A stretch of 64,000 nt of DNA from Pictodentalium vernedei (GCA_031216915.1 CM062297.1:367921704-367985703), one strand, 5' to 3'. Counted from the first letter of the stretch, positions 20,468 through 33,774 are shown. Program-made: numbers and translations. Notes: generated by a model from the sequence alone, not told the origin.

Positions 20468-20755
20468 CTCTCAACTGTCTTCCTCGTGCTCTCTGATTAT
20501 TTTTTAATTGATTACGTTTTTGTTTCTTTTTCATGGCCTTTGCAGTTTTATGATCAACAATTTCTGTATTCTTCAAGTGATTTTCACCTTTCAATTTCTT
20601 ACCCCCTTTTCTAATTCCTTTATAAGTGTCATCACCAAATGGTTTGTTGACAAGTGCAGAATTGTTAGTATTTTTCTCTTTCTTTCTTTGAGATGTGTTA
20701 TTTTTGTGAGTGCATTTTCTCTTTTTCTTCACAGGTACATGCTTGCCATTTGAAT
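20468..20755 (-). CDS. Possible host exon, lysine-rich, about 96 codons
   Basis: On the minus strand a pyrimidine-rich tract followed by TTTTCAG (20756-20762) makes a good splice acceptor. A GAGAG|GTAATA donor-like site lies at 20468/20467. The open frame between them is rich in Lys, Asn and Arg (KKRKCTHKNNTSQRKKEKN, RKGGKKLKG, KKKQKRNQLKNNQRARGRQ), as in nucleolar or RNA-binding proteins. The frame also meets a stop soon after the donor, so it could be a terminal exon. I recognise no family; it could equally be a chance open frame. Confidence 0.3.
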
Positions 20756-21017
20756 CTGAAAATAGGTAGAAGAACAATATTATAATAGAATGATCTGTTG
20801 AAGTTGTGGAGAAGTATAGACTGCCACCTGGGGCCAACCTTAGGAGCCACCCTGCCACCATGCTAAGTATTTTTTGGTGACTGGTTTCATTTGGAATCTC
20901 GATAACTTGGCTTTATTGACATATTTTGAAATATTTTGCAGCTCAAAAGATGCCACCCAGGGTGGTGTCCCACTAATCATCACAGCATAACAGTCCCTCA
21001 TTTGCAAGGAGAAACTA

Positions 21018-22330
21018 CAGTTAAAACTAGAAGTCCTGTCACGAACTGGTGTAGCGAAATGTCCCCTACTGACTTCTATTGACTTGTGTTGCTCACTTTT
21101 GAGCTAAGGCATGAAAACCAGGCTTGAAATTAGTAACTCACTTTTGAGCTAAGGAAATTAGTAAAGTTGAACACTGAATAGTGAAACAACAAGCGGCTAG
21201 ATGGAAGGACAGACTTGGATACCTACTTTTACTTAATAGAGAAAATAGAGAAAATAATTTAGTGAATTATTGAATTTGAATTGAAGAGAAATCAGAGAGA
21301 ACATTTTAATGTATAAAATTAAGCAATAAATTGTGCATAGTTTAGAAGTGCACTACAGTGACACTGGTGTTTATAAATTATATCTATAAACATCAGTGTT
21401 AATTCCTCCATTGTTTTGTTTTATTGTAACTGAGTGTTAGTTCAAGCGGTTAGAACACTGAGTATGGTGTTTTGGAGGTAAATTAATTGGAATTTTTCTA
21501 TTGGTTGAAATACTCTCTGAAATTGTATATAAGCAGGAGTTTTGGAGCAGATCAGGCAGTGTGCAGCGGACGCGGCACCTCATTCGCAGCCAAGCAGCGA
21601 TAACTAACGCAACTAAGTAGCGTACTTATTCCAGTCCAATACTCTTAGACTATTAGACTATATAGAAGGTAAGACTTATTTCTTAATGGAAACTTAGGTA
21701 TGGGTCCTTCTCGCCGCGTCCATGGGTAACAAGGGGCTGTGCCAGTTAGACAAGTAAAGGTCAGTGTTAATCTTATCTTACATATAAACTTAAGATTTAT
21801 CTCTTATTCTCGGTATTGTTATTGACGAGAAAGTCTTTGTAATTAAGAAAGTCTTGTAATTGAGAAATTCTTTGTAATTAATTTTCATTTGCATATCTTA
21901 AAGTATATAAAAGAAATTTAAACATATCTTATTGTCTTATTTTTCTGTTCCTGTAGAGAAGAACCTGGTAAGAAAAGTCGCGGCTCTAAGACTCTTGTCT
22001 TGGGGTACACAACAGTCCTCCTTCGGGTAACTAGACCATAGCTTACAAAAACGTTGTGGCCCAGGTATTAACCCCTATGCTACACTGTGCGCTTATCTTG
22101 GCTTAATTACACGTAGGGATTGTGCGCAATTGCCATATCGAATGGCATCCAAAGCATGGCAAGTTCTCCAGGTTACTCATAGCAAAAACAGGCAATGTTT
22201 CTGCCAATGGACCACCGGGTTACCCAGAGGTCCATTGGCTGAAACATTTCTTGTGCACAGGCCATATGTTCAGAATTTGATCAATGTGCTATTTGTGTGC
22301 ATTTTATGTCAGGACTTCTAGTTTTAACTG
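21018..22330. mobile_element. 1.3-kb element with inverted repeats and TA flanks
   Basis: The left end CAGTTAAAACTAGAAGTCCT (from 21018) is matched by its reverse complement ending at 22330. TA flanks both sides (21016-21017, 22331-22332), as for the Tc1/mariner/pogo group. No transposase frame is seen. Inside is a TATATAAG box (about 21525) and splice-like AG/GT sites, of uncertain meaning. The same ends bound 46117-50334. Confidence 0.65.
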
Positions 22331-23344
22331 TAGAGGTTTGACTGTCCCAGATGGGCATACACCCCCTACCCCACCCTCCTGCCAATGATTATTCTAAGGG
22401 GTGTAACAATGGCCAAAAAAGTCTGATTGAAACTATAATCACAGGTTCCCGTCGTAGTAAACATCCATACCAAGTTTCAAAGGAAACAACCCATAAAATT
22501 CAGGCCTGTGCGGCTGCTATTTCAAGTCAAAAAGCAACATAATTCTGGCAAACATAATCTGAGCAGAACTATAATGTGGATGATAGCAGTTATTCTCTCT
22601 GGACCACTTTTTTGTTCATTATTTACATGATTACCATACCGATCAGAGTTGAAGGCCAGGGGGGTGCTTGCAGTGCAAAAATAAAAGTACTTAGGGGAGA
22701 GGGGTTTAAGACTAGGGGACAAGCCTGTACATCAGGTCTAACAGCATTGGGACAGAAGATACTGGCAAGTAACAGTAACTCGACTTTTGGTACATTTCGT
22801 TTTAGTAGAAACCCTTGCAAGAAATATATATTTTGCTCTCAAATGAAAAAAAAATTCACATCACTATCATCTTGTAGATATGTTTCACTCAGATCATCAA
22901 TTTAATAAAAATTTTAGAAAACCATGTTGTGTTGTTTTCAATTACCGGATATACCATTAAGTATGTCAAACCAAAACCCATCCTGGGAAATATCTGGTGG
23001 TTTCCTTTGGTGGAGTATAAATGAACCATATGTGTCAATACAACATGTGTGCCCCTGCAAGCAAAAAAGTCTGGAAAACTGATTCTCTAAGTTTTTATAT
23101 CATAAACTAAGTTCAAGGTCAACAACTCCATAAAAATCACACGACTGGGACCAAACTCAAATTCTATGTAGGGAGGGACCCATGAGAAAGTCACATACCA
23201 GAAATCAGCCAATTGTCTCAAGTCTGAAAAACTGTTATTTCAGAATGACAGACATAATACAATAAGCTCCCAACCGTTTTATGGCAAAGGCATAAAGAAT
23301 AAATGACGTCGAAAGACTATCTCCTATACATATTTTTCCATTTT
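22331..23344. other. Non-coding; contains a repeat module shared with 53690-54045
   Basis: The stretch 22630-22945 shares GGGGGTGCTTGCAGTG and, further on, AAAACCATG...GTGTTGTTTTC with 53735-54040, so it is a dispersed repeat of unknown type. No gene is supported. Confidence 0.45.
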
Positions 23345-24600
23345 TAGCTCAATTTTGACGTAAGTCAAATTTGAGCTTATGCCATGGCCAGTCGTCCGTT
23401 CTGTCCGTCAACAATTCAATACAGCTCGGGCTAGAGGCCGTATTTATGAACCGATCTTTACGAAACTTCTTGGGTACCTTTGTTATGACCGTGGGACGAG
23501 AAAGAGTGTTTTGGGGTCCGATCCGAAATTCAAGTTGGCCGCTGGCAGCCATTTTGTACAAAATTAGGTGCAATCAGATTTGTGCGCAGAACTTCCATAT
23601 GAAAGCGCTGATTTGAATAATATTTTGTGTGAATGCTTAGTACTATGGGATACATCACATAAAATACGGGTTTTTTCTCGGGCAGAAATTATGCAAATTA
23701 GATGAACTTTGATTTTTTCAGTGCTACTTACACACAGTAAGTACACATGTCAATACGGCTCGGGCTAGAGTCTGTATTTATGAACCGATTTTCACGAAAC
23801 ATGTTGGGTACCTTTGTTATCACCTTGGGACGAGAACGAGTGTTTCTGGGTGCGGTCCAAAATTCAAAATGGCTGCCAGTGGCCATTTTGTACCGAAATT
23901 AGGTCTAATCAGTTTTTTGTACACAACTTCTATATGGCTCAGGCTAGAGGCCGTATTTATGAACCAATCTTTACGAAACTTCTTGGGTACCTCTGTTATC
24001 ACCGTGGGATGAGAACGAGTGTTTTTGGGTGTGGTTCAAAATATAAGATGGCCATCAGCAGCCATTTTGTACCAAAATTAGTGCAATTAGTTTTTTGTAC
24101 AGAACGTCTGTATGAAAGTGCTGATTTGAATAAATTTTTGTATGAATGTTTAGTAACATGGGATACATCACATATAATACGGGTTTTTTCTCATGCAGAA
24201 ATTATGCAAATTAGATGAACTTTGATTTATTCAGTGCTACTTGTACACAGTAAGTGCACATGTCAATAAGGCTCGGGTTAGAGGCTGCATTTATGAACCG
24301 ATCTTCATGAAACTTCTTGGGTACCTTTGTTATCACCTTGGGACGAGAACGAGCATATCTGGGTGTGGTCCAAAATTCAAGATGGCTGCCAGTGGCCATT
24401 TTGTACCAAAATTAGGTCCAATCAGTTTTCTGTCACAACTTCTATACAGCTCGTATTTTTGAACTGATCTTCACGAAACTTCTTGGGTACCTTTGTTATC
24501 ACCTTGGGACAGGAATGAGTGTGTTTTGGGGTGCCTTTCTTATCACTGTGCTATGAGAACAAATATTTTGGGGTTCAATCAGACCCACTCTGGGACTCAA
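23345..24600 (-). mobile_element. Dispersed repeat family D, tandem units, with terminal hairpin
   Basis: It opens with a hairpin AGCTCAATTTTGACG...CAAATTTGAGCT (23347-23376), then ACGGACAG-like DNA read in reverse (GTCCGTTCTGTCCGTC). Units beginning with variants of CTCGGGCTAGAGGCCGTATT follow at about 23417, 23759, 23938 and 24270. Other copies, in reverse, lie at 55389-55646, 57816-58165 and 61225-61590. Confidence 0.7.
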
Positions 24601-25169
24601 AGATTTCTTTTCTAGTTTAGCATCTGACTGTCACCCACCTTTACAATACTTTACCTTTACATTTGTTACAGGCTACGGTCAGTATTTATGTACAGACCAT
24701 TACAATACTTTATATGTACCTTTGTTATCAGGTCATTACCTAGATGTTTGTCTTTGCTGTGTCACATACTATACAAGTGCATGTCTTAACAAGATGAGCT
24801 ACAGTATCACTGACACTTTCATTTGAAAGAACATTGCAACATGAGACATAAAGTATAAACATTAACAATCATAACAAATGATGTAAAATGAACATCAATG
24901 GGAAAACTTCCCCCAACTTTCCTGAATAAAAAAATGAAAAAATAGTCATGCAAGAATTCTGTTGACAAATACTGTCTGCCTTTCATGTTCGGTAAAGAGT
25001 TAATTATTTCACCATTTGCACAAGTTGTCAATGCCACTGTACACCCTTTTTGGCAGCACCTGTGTTGGCAATTCTAATGTTTTTTTCTTCTTTAAAGGTA
25101 TTTATATAATTTTGAACATTGTTGAAACATATCATAGTCTGGGCCATGTTAGTAATATTATAAAAATGC
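24601..25169. other. Non-coding; includes a piggyBac-like MITE relic
   Basis: CATGCAAGAATTCTGTTGAC and CATGTTCGGTAAAGAGTTAA at about 24945-25003 match, in reverse, the end of the MITE at 44562. No gene is seen. Confidence 0.45.
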
Positions 25170-25560
25170 ACCACAAAGTAGATCTTCAGTTTCTCAGGTC
25201 ATTTTTTGTAAAATTACATGTGGGCATGCAATTTTTTAATTTTTAAAAATTTTTTTTAATTATTTCTTTGCCATCAAAAGTTCCTGTTCGTGGTTTGTTT
25301 TATGTCTTGTAATCGACGAATAGCATGGGTGCTGATGTATTTCATCCCTTGAGTGCAAGAAGGCTATGCCATGCTGAAGCATTGCAAAGACCTGTTGCAC
25401 TCAAGGGACAAATTTATTAATTTTATTAACTTGGGTAAAATATCAGACAAAAACCATTTTGATTTTTTTAAGTTTGCATTGGTTATAAAAAGAGACCATG
25501 CGGCAGCCAAAAGGACCATGTGGGAGGGCCTGAGAAACAGATTTTTAACTTTTTAGGCCA
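25170..25560. repeat. Dispersed repeat of about 400 bp (family I), copy 1
   Basis: It matches 39030-39440 over its length (TTTCTCAGGTCATTTTTTGT, TTAACTTGGGTAAAATATCA, GGTTATAAAAAGAGACCATG). A palindrome CCCTTGAGTGCAA...TTGCACTCAAGGG lies in the middle (about 25346-25410). The short open frame over it is not conserved between copies. Confidence 0.7.
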
Positions 25561-25581
25561 AAGTGTAATCTTTTTTAAGAC

Positions 25582-25842
25582 TCAGACATTTGATATTTCA
25601 CGGAAATGCTCTATTTTCTCTTTAAAGTCTCTAGGTATTTTCTGAGAGACCTTCGCACCCTTTCTTATACCAACATCGCACAGTTTTTTCCACATTACTA
25701 GCCAACCATTTGAAGTTGTAAATCCAGTGATGTGGAGCTTGTCAGCAAAGTCTCTTACTTTTGGATGTAGCATAAAATTTGGGGGGAGGAGAGCTTTGTC
25801 ACAAGTATGGGACTTGAGACAGGTCAGAACAGTAACAATCAC
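25582..25842 (-). pseudogene. Possible CENP-B-type HTH fragment of a pogo/Tigger transposase
   Basis: The frame has KVRDFADKLHITGFTTSNGW followed by a basic stretch, the pattern of the CENP-B HTH in pogo-group transposases. No catalytic domain is attached. It is a fragment or a chance-preserved exon; the match rests on one motif. Confidence 0.45.
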
Positions 25843-26055
25843 ATCAACACAAAATCAATATTGTTTAATATGCAATTTGGGCAATTGCATGCACATAATA
25901 GTTCATGTTTCACTATTATTGGACCACAAAAATATATATCTGAATATTTTAGGACTGTTAAGATTAATTCTGTTATAAATACCTTGTAGACTCTAATATT
26001 ATCATCTCTAATCATGTTCTTAAAGTGGCAGGCTGTCAGTGAAACAAATTAAGTA

Positions 26056-26485
26056 CAGTGGAACCCTGTTAATTGAATAGCCACTTTGCCAATGAAAATT
26101 ATTTAATTAAAAGTAGTATTCACTTAACAGGGATTATGTCACTTTCCTGTATTCTGGAAATAAAGTTAGCATTTATTCTATTATATCTTGTTTGACAGAG
26201 CTCGATGAACTCTGTCAAACAAGATGTAATAGATTAAATGCCTTTATTGGTTGTACTGAGGCCAAATAGGTCTATAAACAAAGGAAAACTGGGGAGAGTC
26301 AGGGTAATTTCTCGACAGGTAACAAGATTTTTTATTCAGTTAACAGGAGTTTACTCTATAACATACATTCAATTAACAGGTCAAATTTGTACTAGAGGTA
26401 TGGTAAATAGCTTTGTGTTGGGAAATTATATTCAATTAAACAGGGTTATTCAGTCAAGAGATATCCAATTACGTGGGCTCCACTG
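26056..26485. mobile_element. pogo-type MITE, copy 1
   Basis: The ends CAGTGGAACCC (26056) and GTGGGCTCCACTG (to 26485) form inverted repeats of the pogo/Tigger kind, flanked by TA on both sides. Internally a palindrome with ATCTTGTTTGACAGAGCTC arms lies at about 26185-26225. No coding region. A close copy lies at 34965-35394. Confidence 0.75.
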
Positions 26486-27026
26486 TACTGAAAAAAATAT
26501 TTTGATTTTTAGCATTAAATATAAACAAGAGGCCCCAGGGGGCCTGAGGGCGCTCACCTGACATGGTAGTCTAAATATCAAACCAGGGACTTGACTTCAA
26601 TAAGCTGCATACATCCCTCCTAAGAAAAGCATATACCAACTAGATGAAGTGATTGTGCCCACACAATACACAGGATTTTCCTTCTATTTTCAGTTCCTGC
26701 ACTTTTACGTCCCAAAATTGAGATAAACACATAAAAAACAGATTTTTTTTTATTTTTGTTCGGAAATCCCAAACAAAATATTTTCAGACTAAAATTTTTT
26801 TTTTTTCTTCGGAAAATTGCCCAAAACACATAAAAAACAAAAAAACAAATTTCCGGATTTTGGTCCAAAATTTTCCAAGTCCCACCTGGACCCCAAATTT
26901 TCAGTGTAAAAAACAAAAAAATTTGGTCTTAAAATTGACCAAAATGCATAAAAAACCAAAAAACTAATTTCTGGATTTTGGTACAAAATTTTCCAAGTCC
27001 CACCCAGACCCCAAATTTTCAGGGTA

Positions 27027-30000
27027 ACTAGTGGGGGTATCAGTACCCCGTGGCTCACCAACAGGTAGCCAATGTAAAGGGGTGGTTGGAGTGAAAAAAA
27101 AAGTTCAAAACCTGCACACAAAAGTCCAAAATTAAAGTAAATAAGCAGCTAAAGGGTTCAATAATATAATAATAACCCCTAAGAAGCATGCTAACATAAA
27201 ATAGGAACCATGGCAATATGCTACAAGGTAAGTCTCCACTTTGAAGAAAAGAAAGACAAACCTCAAAACCTGCACATATAAAGTAAAAAAAAAAGTATCA
27301 TATTTGTTTCAATGGGTTAAAATTGAGAAAAACACCCTGATAATGATACAGTAACCACCATGGCAATATGCCAGTAAGGTGAAACCCTACCTGAAAAATA
27401 TCCATTTGGAAGAAAAGAAGGAAAAACCTCAAAACCTGCACATAAAAGTCAAAAAGGTATCACATTTGTTTCAAAGGGTTAAAATTTAGAAAAATACCCT
27501 GAAAATGTTACAATAACCACCATGGCAATATGTCAGTGAGGTAAATCTCCACTGAAAAAAAATATCAAAACCTGCACACAAAAGTACAAAATCTGCACAC
27601 AAAAGTCCAAAATTAAAGTAAATAAGCAGCTAAAGGGTTAAATAATATAAAAATAGCCCCAAGAAGCATCCTAACATAAAATAGGAACCATGGCAATATG
27701 CTACAAGATAAGTCACCACTTGGAAGAAAAGAAAGACAAACCTCAAAACCTGCACATAAAAATAAAAAAAAGTATCATATTTGTTTTAAGGGGTTAAAAT
27801 TGAGAAAAATACCCTGTCACAGTAACCACAATGGCAATATGCCAGTAAGGTGAAACTCTACTTGAACAAGTGTTTGACCACCGAGGTGGTATTAGTCCCC
27901 TACGGCGCTTTTGAGACATAAGGTGTTTTTGTCACAGAAGACACAAGAGTATATAAGGATCTTGGATTTTGAAAAAAAAATATTGAGCGTGCATAATCCC
28001 CTCACAACCCTTTATCCATGTACCATATATGAAAGGCGTAGCTTGAACCATGTTGGAGGCAGGGGTGGTAACATAAAATAGAGAAAAAAAGCTTAAAAAA
28101 TACAATAAAAATGGCCGCCATTCTGCCATTTTGGATTTTGAAAAATAAATATTGAATGTGCATCATCCCCTCAGAACCATTTATCCATGTACCAAATATG
28201 AAAGATGTAGCTTGAAGCATATTAGAGGGAGAGGTGGTAACATAAAAACAGACAGACAGACAGATGTTAGATTTTGAAAAAAAAAATATTGAGCGTGCAT
28301 AATCCCCTCACAACCCCTTTATCCATGTACCATATATGAAAAGTGCAGCTTGAACCATGTTGGAGTGAGCAGTGGTAACATAAAATAGAGAAAAAAGCTT
28401 AAAAAACACAACAGAAATGGTTGCCATGGCGCCATCTTGAATTTTGGAAAAAAAACATTGAATTTGCAACATCCCATTACAACCCTCTATCCATGTGCCA
28501 GATATAAAAAGTGTAGCTTGAACCATGTTGGAGTGAGGGGTGGTAACATAAAATAGAGAAAAAAGCTTAAAAAACACAACAAAAATGGCCGCCATGCTGC
28601 CATCTTGGATTCTGAAGACAAAATATTGAATGTGCATCATCCCCTCCCAACCCTCTATCCATGTGCCAAATATGCAAAGTGTAGCTTGAACTATGTTGGT
28701 GGGAGGGGTGGTAACATGAAAATAGAGAAAAAATGCTTAAAAAACACAACAAAAATGGCCGCCATTCCGCCATCTTGGATTTTGAAAAAAAAAAATTCAG
28801 CGTGCATCATCCCCTCAGAACCATTTATCCATGTATCAAATATGAAAGGTGTAGCTTGAACCATGTTGGTGGGAGGGGTGGTAACATGAAAATTGAGAAA
28901 AAAAAGCTTAAAAAACACAACAAAAATGGACGCCATTCCGGCATCTTGGATTTTGAAAAAAAAATTTTGAGCGTGCATCATCCCCTCAGAACCATTTATC
29001 CATGTGTCAAATATGAAAGGTGTATCTTGAACCGTGTTGGTGGGAGGGGTAGTAACATGAAAATAGAGAAAAAAAGCTTAAAAAACACAACAAAAATGGC
29101 CGCCATTCCGCCATCTTGGATTTTGAAAAAAAAATTTTGAGCGTGCATCATCCCTTCAGAACCATTTATCCATGTATCAAATATGAAAGGTGTATCTTGA
29201 ACCATGTTGGTGGGAGGTGTGGTAACATGAAAATAGAGAAAAAAGCTTAAAAAACACAACAAAAATGACCGCCATTCCGCCATTTTAAATTTTGAAAAAA
29301 AAATTTTGAGCGTGCATCATCTCCTCAGAACCATTTATCCATGTACCAAATATGAAAGGTGTAGCTTGAACCATGTTGGTGGGAGGGGTGGTAACATCAA
29401 AATAGAGAAAAAAAGCTTAAAAAACACAACAAAAATGGCCGCCATTCTGCCATCTTGGATTTTGAAAAAAAAATTTTGAGCGTGCATCATCCCTTCAGAA
29501 CCATTTATCCATGTACCAAATATGAAAGGTGTAGCTTAAAGCATGTTGGAAGGAGAGGTGGTAACATAAAAAACAGACAGACAGACAGACAGATGGACGG
29601 ACGGACGGACGGATGGACGGACGGACGGACAAACGGACGGAGTGCAATCCTATAGACCCCTTACAGTTCCCGTAGGGGACTAAAAATATCCAGTTGGAAG
29701 AAAAGAAAGACAAACCTCAAAACCTGCACATAAAAGTAAAAAAAATATCACATTTGTTTCAAAGAGTTAAAATTTAGAAAAATACCCTGAAAATGTTACA
29801 GTAACCACCATGGCAATATGCCAGTGTGGTAAAACTCCACTTAAAAAAAATTTCACAACCTGCACACAAAAGTACAAATCCTGCACACAAAAGTCTAAAA
29901 TTAAAGTAAATAAGCAGCTAAAGGGTTCAATAATATAAAAATAGCCCAAAGAAGCATCCTAACATAAAATAGGAACCATGGCAATATGCTACAAGGTAAG

Positions 30001-31999
30001 TTGCCACTTGGAAGAAAAGAAAGACAAACCTCAAAACCTGCACATAAAAGTAAAAAAAAGTATCACATTTCTTTCAAAGGGGTTAAAATTGAGAAAAATA
30101 TCCTGTCACAGAACCATAATGGTAATATGCCAGTAAGGTGAAACTCTACTTGAAAAATATCCACTTGGAAGAAAAGAAAGACAAACCTCAAAACCTGCAC
30201 ATAAAAGTCTAAAAAGCATCACATTTGTTTCAATGGGCTAAAATTGAGAAAACTACCCTGAAATGTTAAGGAAACCATCATGGCAATATGCCAGTAAGGT
30301 GAAACTGCACTTGAAGACAAAATTTCAAAACCTGTACACAAAAGTGAAAAACCTGCACAGAAAAGTCAAAAACCTGCACAGAAAAGTCAAAAACCTGTTC
30401 ACAAAAGTCCAAAATTCAAGTAACTAAGCATGGAAAGGGTTGAATAAAATACGACTATCCCTGAAAAGCATGCCGACATAAAGAAAAAAAAAAAATCAAA
30501 ACCTGCACAAAAAAGTTCAAAATGAATGAATCCGAACACCGACGACGCTGACATGAGGGCTATGCAATAGGCTCACACAACTATCGTTGGTGAACCAAAA
30601 AAGGAGAAATATTAAAAAACCCACAAAAATCGAAACCTTTACACAAAAGTCAAAAATTGAAATAATTAAGCAGGAAAAGGGTTGAATAATACAAACCTAG
30701 CCCTAAGATGCATGTTTACATACAATAGAAGACATGGTCATATGCTGCAAGGTACATCTCCACTTGAAAGAAAGGAAAAAAACCATCAAAACCTGCACAC
30801 AAACATCAAAATAAGTCCAAAATTTGATTCAAAGGGTTAAAATTAAGACAAAATACCCTGGAAAAGAGTTAAATGTTATCGTGAACCCCCATAGCAATAT
30901 GCAAAGAAGAAAATTTTTTTTTAAAAAGCACAAAAATCCGAACCTGTAAACAAAAGAAGTCCAAAATTGAAGTAATTAAGCAGGAAAAGGGTTAAAGAAT
31001 ACAACGTAGCCCTAAGATGCATGTTTACATACAATAGAAAGCATGGACATATGCTACAAGGTAAATCTACACTTGGAAGAAAGGAAAAAAAAACCCCATG
31101 AAAACCTGCACGCAAACGTCAAAATAAGTCTAAAAATCTATTCAAAGGTTTAAAATTTTTTAAAAAATGCACTGGAAAGATATCAATGTTATAATAACCA
31201 CCACTGCAATATGCAGTGAGGTCAACCTCACTTGAAATTGTTTTTTTTATCGCAACCTGTACATAAAAGTAAGAGTCTGTAAGCCTGAGTCCAAAAGCTG
31301 TACATAAAAGTACAAAATTGAAGTAATTCAGCAGGAAAAGGGTTAAATAATACAAACATAGCCCTAAGATGCATGTTTACATACAATAGAAAGCATGGAC
31401 ATATGCTACAAGGTAAATCTCCACTTGGAAGAAAGGAAAAGAAAAAGCATCAAAACCTGCACGCAAACGTCAAAATATGTCTAAAAAAAATCGATTGAAA
31501 GGGTTAAAATTTTAAAAAAAAATGCACTGGAAAGATATCAATATTATAGTGACCACCACTGCAATATGCAGTGAGGTCAACCTCAATTTAAATTTTATTT
31601 TTTTATCACAACCTGTACATAAAAGTAAAAAGCTGTAAGCCTTAGTCTAAAACCTGTACATAAAAGTCCAAAATTGAAATAATTCAGCGGGAAAAGGGTT
31701 AAATAATACAAACTTAGCCCTAAGATGCATGTTTACATACAATAGAAAGCATGGCCATATGCTGCAAGGTAAATCTCCATTTGGAAGAAAGGAAAAAAAA
31801 ACAACATCAAAACCTGCACTTAAACATCAAAATAAGTCTAAAATTTGATTCAAAGGGTTAAAATTAAGACAAAATACCCTGGAAAAGAGTTAAATGTTAT
31901 AGTGAACCCCCATAGCAATATGCAGAAACTAAACAAAATTTTAAAAAGCCAAAAAATCAAAACCTGTACACAAAAGTTCAAAATATTTGAGAGCGGACG
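27027..31999. repeat. Repeat family E, degenerate tandem units, inserted in family R
   Basis: It opens with GTGGGGGTATCAGTACCCC, a small hairpin. Units carry AAAACCTGCACACAAAAGTC, GAAACCATGGCAATATG-like phrases and TTGGAAGAAAAGAAAGAC in order, repeating over about 270-330 bases with much variation. Ends flank into R-array sequence on both sides. It is itself split at 27868-29685. Confidence 0.65.
27868..29685. mobile_element. Repeat family C, with about nine 170-bp units, nested in family E
   Basis: The start holds ACCACCGAGGTGGT and AGTCCCCTACGG; the end holds CCGTAGGGGACT, an inverted match. Between are units of about 170 bases with ATGGCCGCCATTCCGCCATC, TTTATCCATGTACCAAATAT and CATGTTGGTGGGAGGGGTGG, then a GACA/GACG run (29575-29640). 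The E sequence on both sides joins if this segment is removed. A second copy lies at 54530-55388. Confidence 0.75.
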
Positions 32000-32935
32000 C
32001 CGACAGTTCCACCCGCACCCCAAATTTTCAGTGTAAAAAAACATAAATTTTGTCTTAAAATTGACCGAAACGCATAAAAAACCAAAAAACTAATTTCCGG
32101 ATTTTGGTCCCAAATTTCTAAGTCTGGACCGAGACCCCAAATTTTCAGTGTAAAAAATAATAATTTTTTTTGTCTTAAAATTGACCAAAACGCATAAAAA
32201 CACAAAAAACTCATTTCCGGATTTGGGTCCAAAATTTCTAAGTCCAGACTGGGACCCCAAATTTTCAGCCTAAATATGAACCCAGGGACTTGGCTTGAAA
32301 AAATTTGAATCTCACCCCCCTAAGGATGCTGTATACCAAATATCAAAAGATTCTTTTTGGTAGATCTGAAGAAGAAGATTTTTAAAGAATTTTCCTCATA
32401 CTGCACTAATTTGAACATTTGGGCTCCCATAGAGAGCCCAAATATGGACCCAGGGAATTGATTTCAATAAACATGTGAAAACCATCTTCAAAAGATGTTA
32501 TATGTGAAATTTGAAAGCTTTTGGAGCAGCGGTTTGGGAGAAAAGTAGTCTTAAATGTTTTTCCCATTACCCACAGTGTTAAAAAATGCTGACTCAGCAC
32601 TTTTTCAAAAGTCCCAGAAAGGTACCCCATGATGAAACCGATAGCAATTTTTTTTTTACCATTCCATTCTGTTGGTCCTAAGGAAGCTTCACACCAAATA
32701 AGAATTCTCAGTGCAGTGTAGTTTTGGAGATATGGGCGTTTAATTTTTTTCTATTTTTAGCTCCAAAAACACCTCAAATGGAAGCTGCATACCAAATATC
32801 AAGTCTCTGCTTTGGCTGGTTCATGAGAAGATTTTAAAAAAATTTTGTGCATTTTGGCCCCACTTCCCTCCTCAATATGAGCAGAAACCCAATTTGAAGA
32901 AAAACCCAAATGCCCCTCACTGGTAAGCAACTGGA

Positions 32936-33390
32936 CATGTACAGATTGTAGTCTTGTGGGAACTCAGGACAACTGACCAGACCTGTAAGGGTTAACAAAA
33001 CCGAAAAGAAAGTTGGTCACTTCTTTCATGAAAATGAATGCTTCAGCTGCTATCAAGTCTTAACAAGGTTTTATAAACAGCAAACACAGGAAAATTTGAA
33101 GAAAATACCTTATTCAACGATTGATTAGGTTTTGTTATATGGTATTCCCATGATATCGATATTGGTCCAGTTTGTCGGTATATTGCCCATCTCTAAAATT
33201 CATTAAAAGAAAAAATCACCTGCAAATTCTGTTCTTTTATTCCCCTTAACTGGTTCAAATTCCTTATATTTTGCAATATATGGATATGTTGCCATGGTGT
33301 ATTTGTTCATTCTTCGATTTTCACATGCCTACAAAACATCATAAACTGTTGATAAAACTGTCTCAAATACTTAACAAACCAGGAATCTCA
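32936..33390. other. No gene or repeat recognised
   Basis: AT-rich non-coding DNA without a supported frame. Confidence 0.35.
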
Positions 33391-33758
33391 TATTTATTTA
33401 TTTATTTATTAGGGTTTAACAACACTTTAACAGCCAGGGCCATATCATGTCGGTGACAGTTTTACGGGCGGAGGAAGCGGAAGTACCCAGAGAGAACCAC
33501 CAAGCAATGACGGGTAGCTGTCAGCTCTCCAACATCGTAACTCTGAACTCTGCACAGCGGCACATGCAGGGTTTGATTGGTTGAAGACATAGGTACCATC
33601 GATGTGCTGTGCGCATTAGTACACAGCGTCATTGTGCCCCAATGCGGGAGCATGAATCAGTTGCTGAAATGGTCACCCATCCAACTCCTAACTGCACTCG
33701 ACGCTGCTTAACATTGGTGATCTGACAAGACCAGTTATCACGATGTCACCGCACCCCC
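33391..33758 (-). mobile_element. 5S-rRNA-derived SINE, full-length type, copy 1
   Basis: Read on the minus strand, the head has CTTGTCAGATCACC, AAGCAGCGTCGAG and TTGGATGGGTGACC, the order and spacing of 5S rRNA with its internal pol III promoter. The shared body follows and the 3' tail is a TAAA-type repeat (33391-33411 reversed). This is a SINE3-class structure, not a functional 5S gene: the head diverges and the 5S 3' end is missing. Confidence 0.75.
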
Positions 33759-33774
33759 ACCAGGACAATCAAAT

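Larger units (their letters stand above)
26527..32935 (+). mobile_element. Family R copy 3, split by a nested insertion
   Basis: The head ACAAGAGGCCCCAGGGGGCC lies at about 26525. Three A/T-tract array units follow to about 27026, then the sequence is interrupted until about 31999, where the array resumes. The body continues to about 32935 with the same phrases as 11600-12300. The terminal hairpin is not present, so the 3' end is lost. Confidence 0.6.

Noticed and set aside
21480..22060. An LTR with TATA box and primer site
   Set aside because: TATATAAG and downstream sequences look promoter-like, but no second LTR or polymerase is present and inverted TIRs bound the region.
28308..29283. 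Open frames of about 100 codons with membrane-like FFKLF repeats
   Set aside because: They follow the 170-bp family C units, so the repetition is of DNA, not selected protein.
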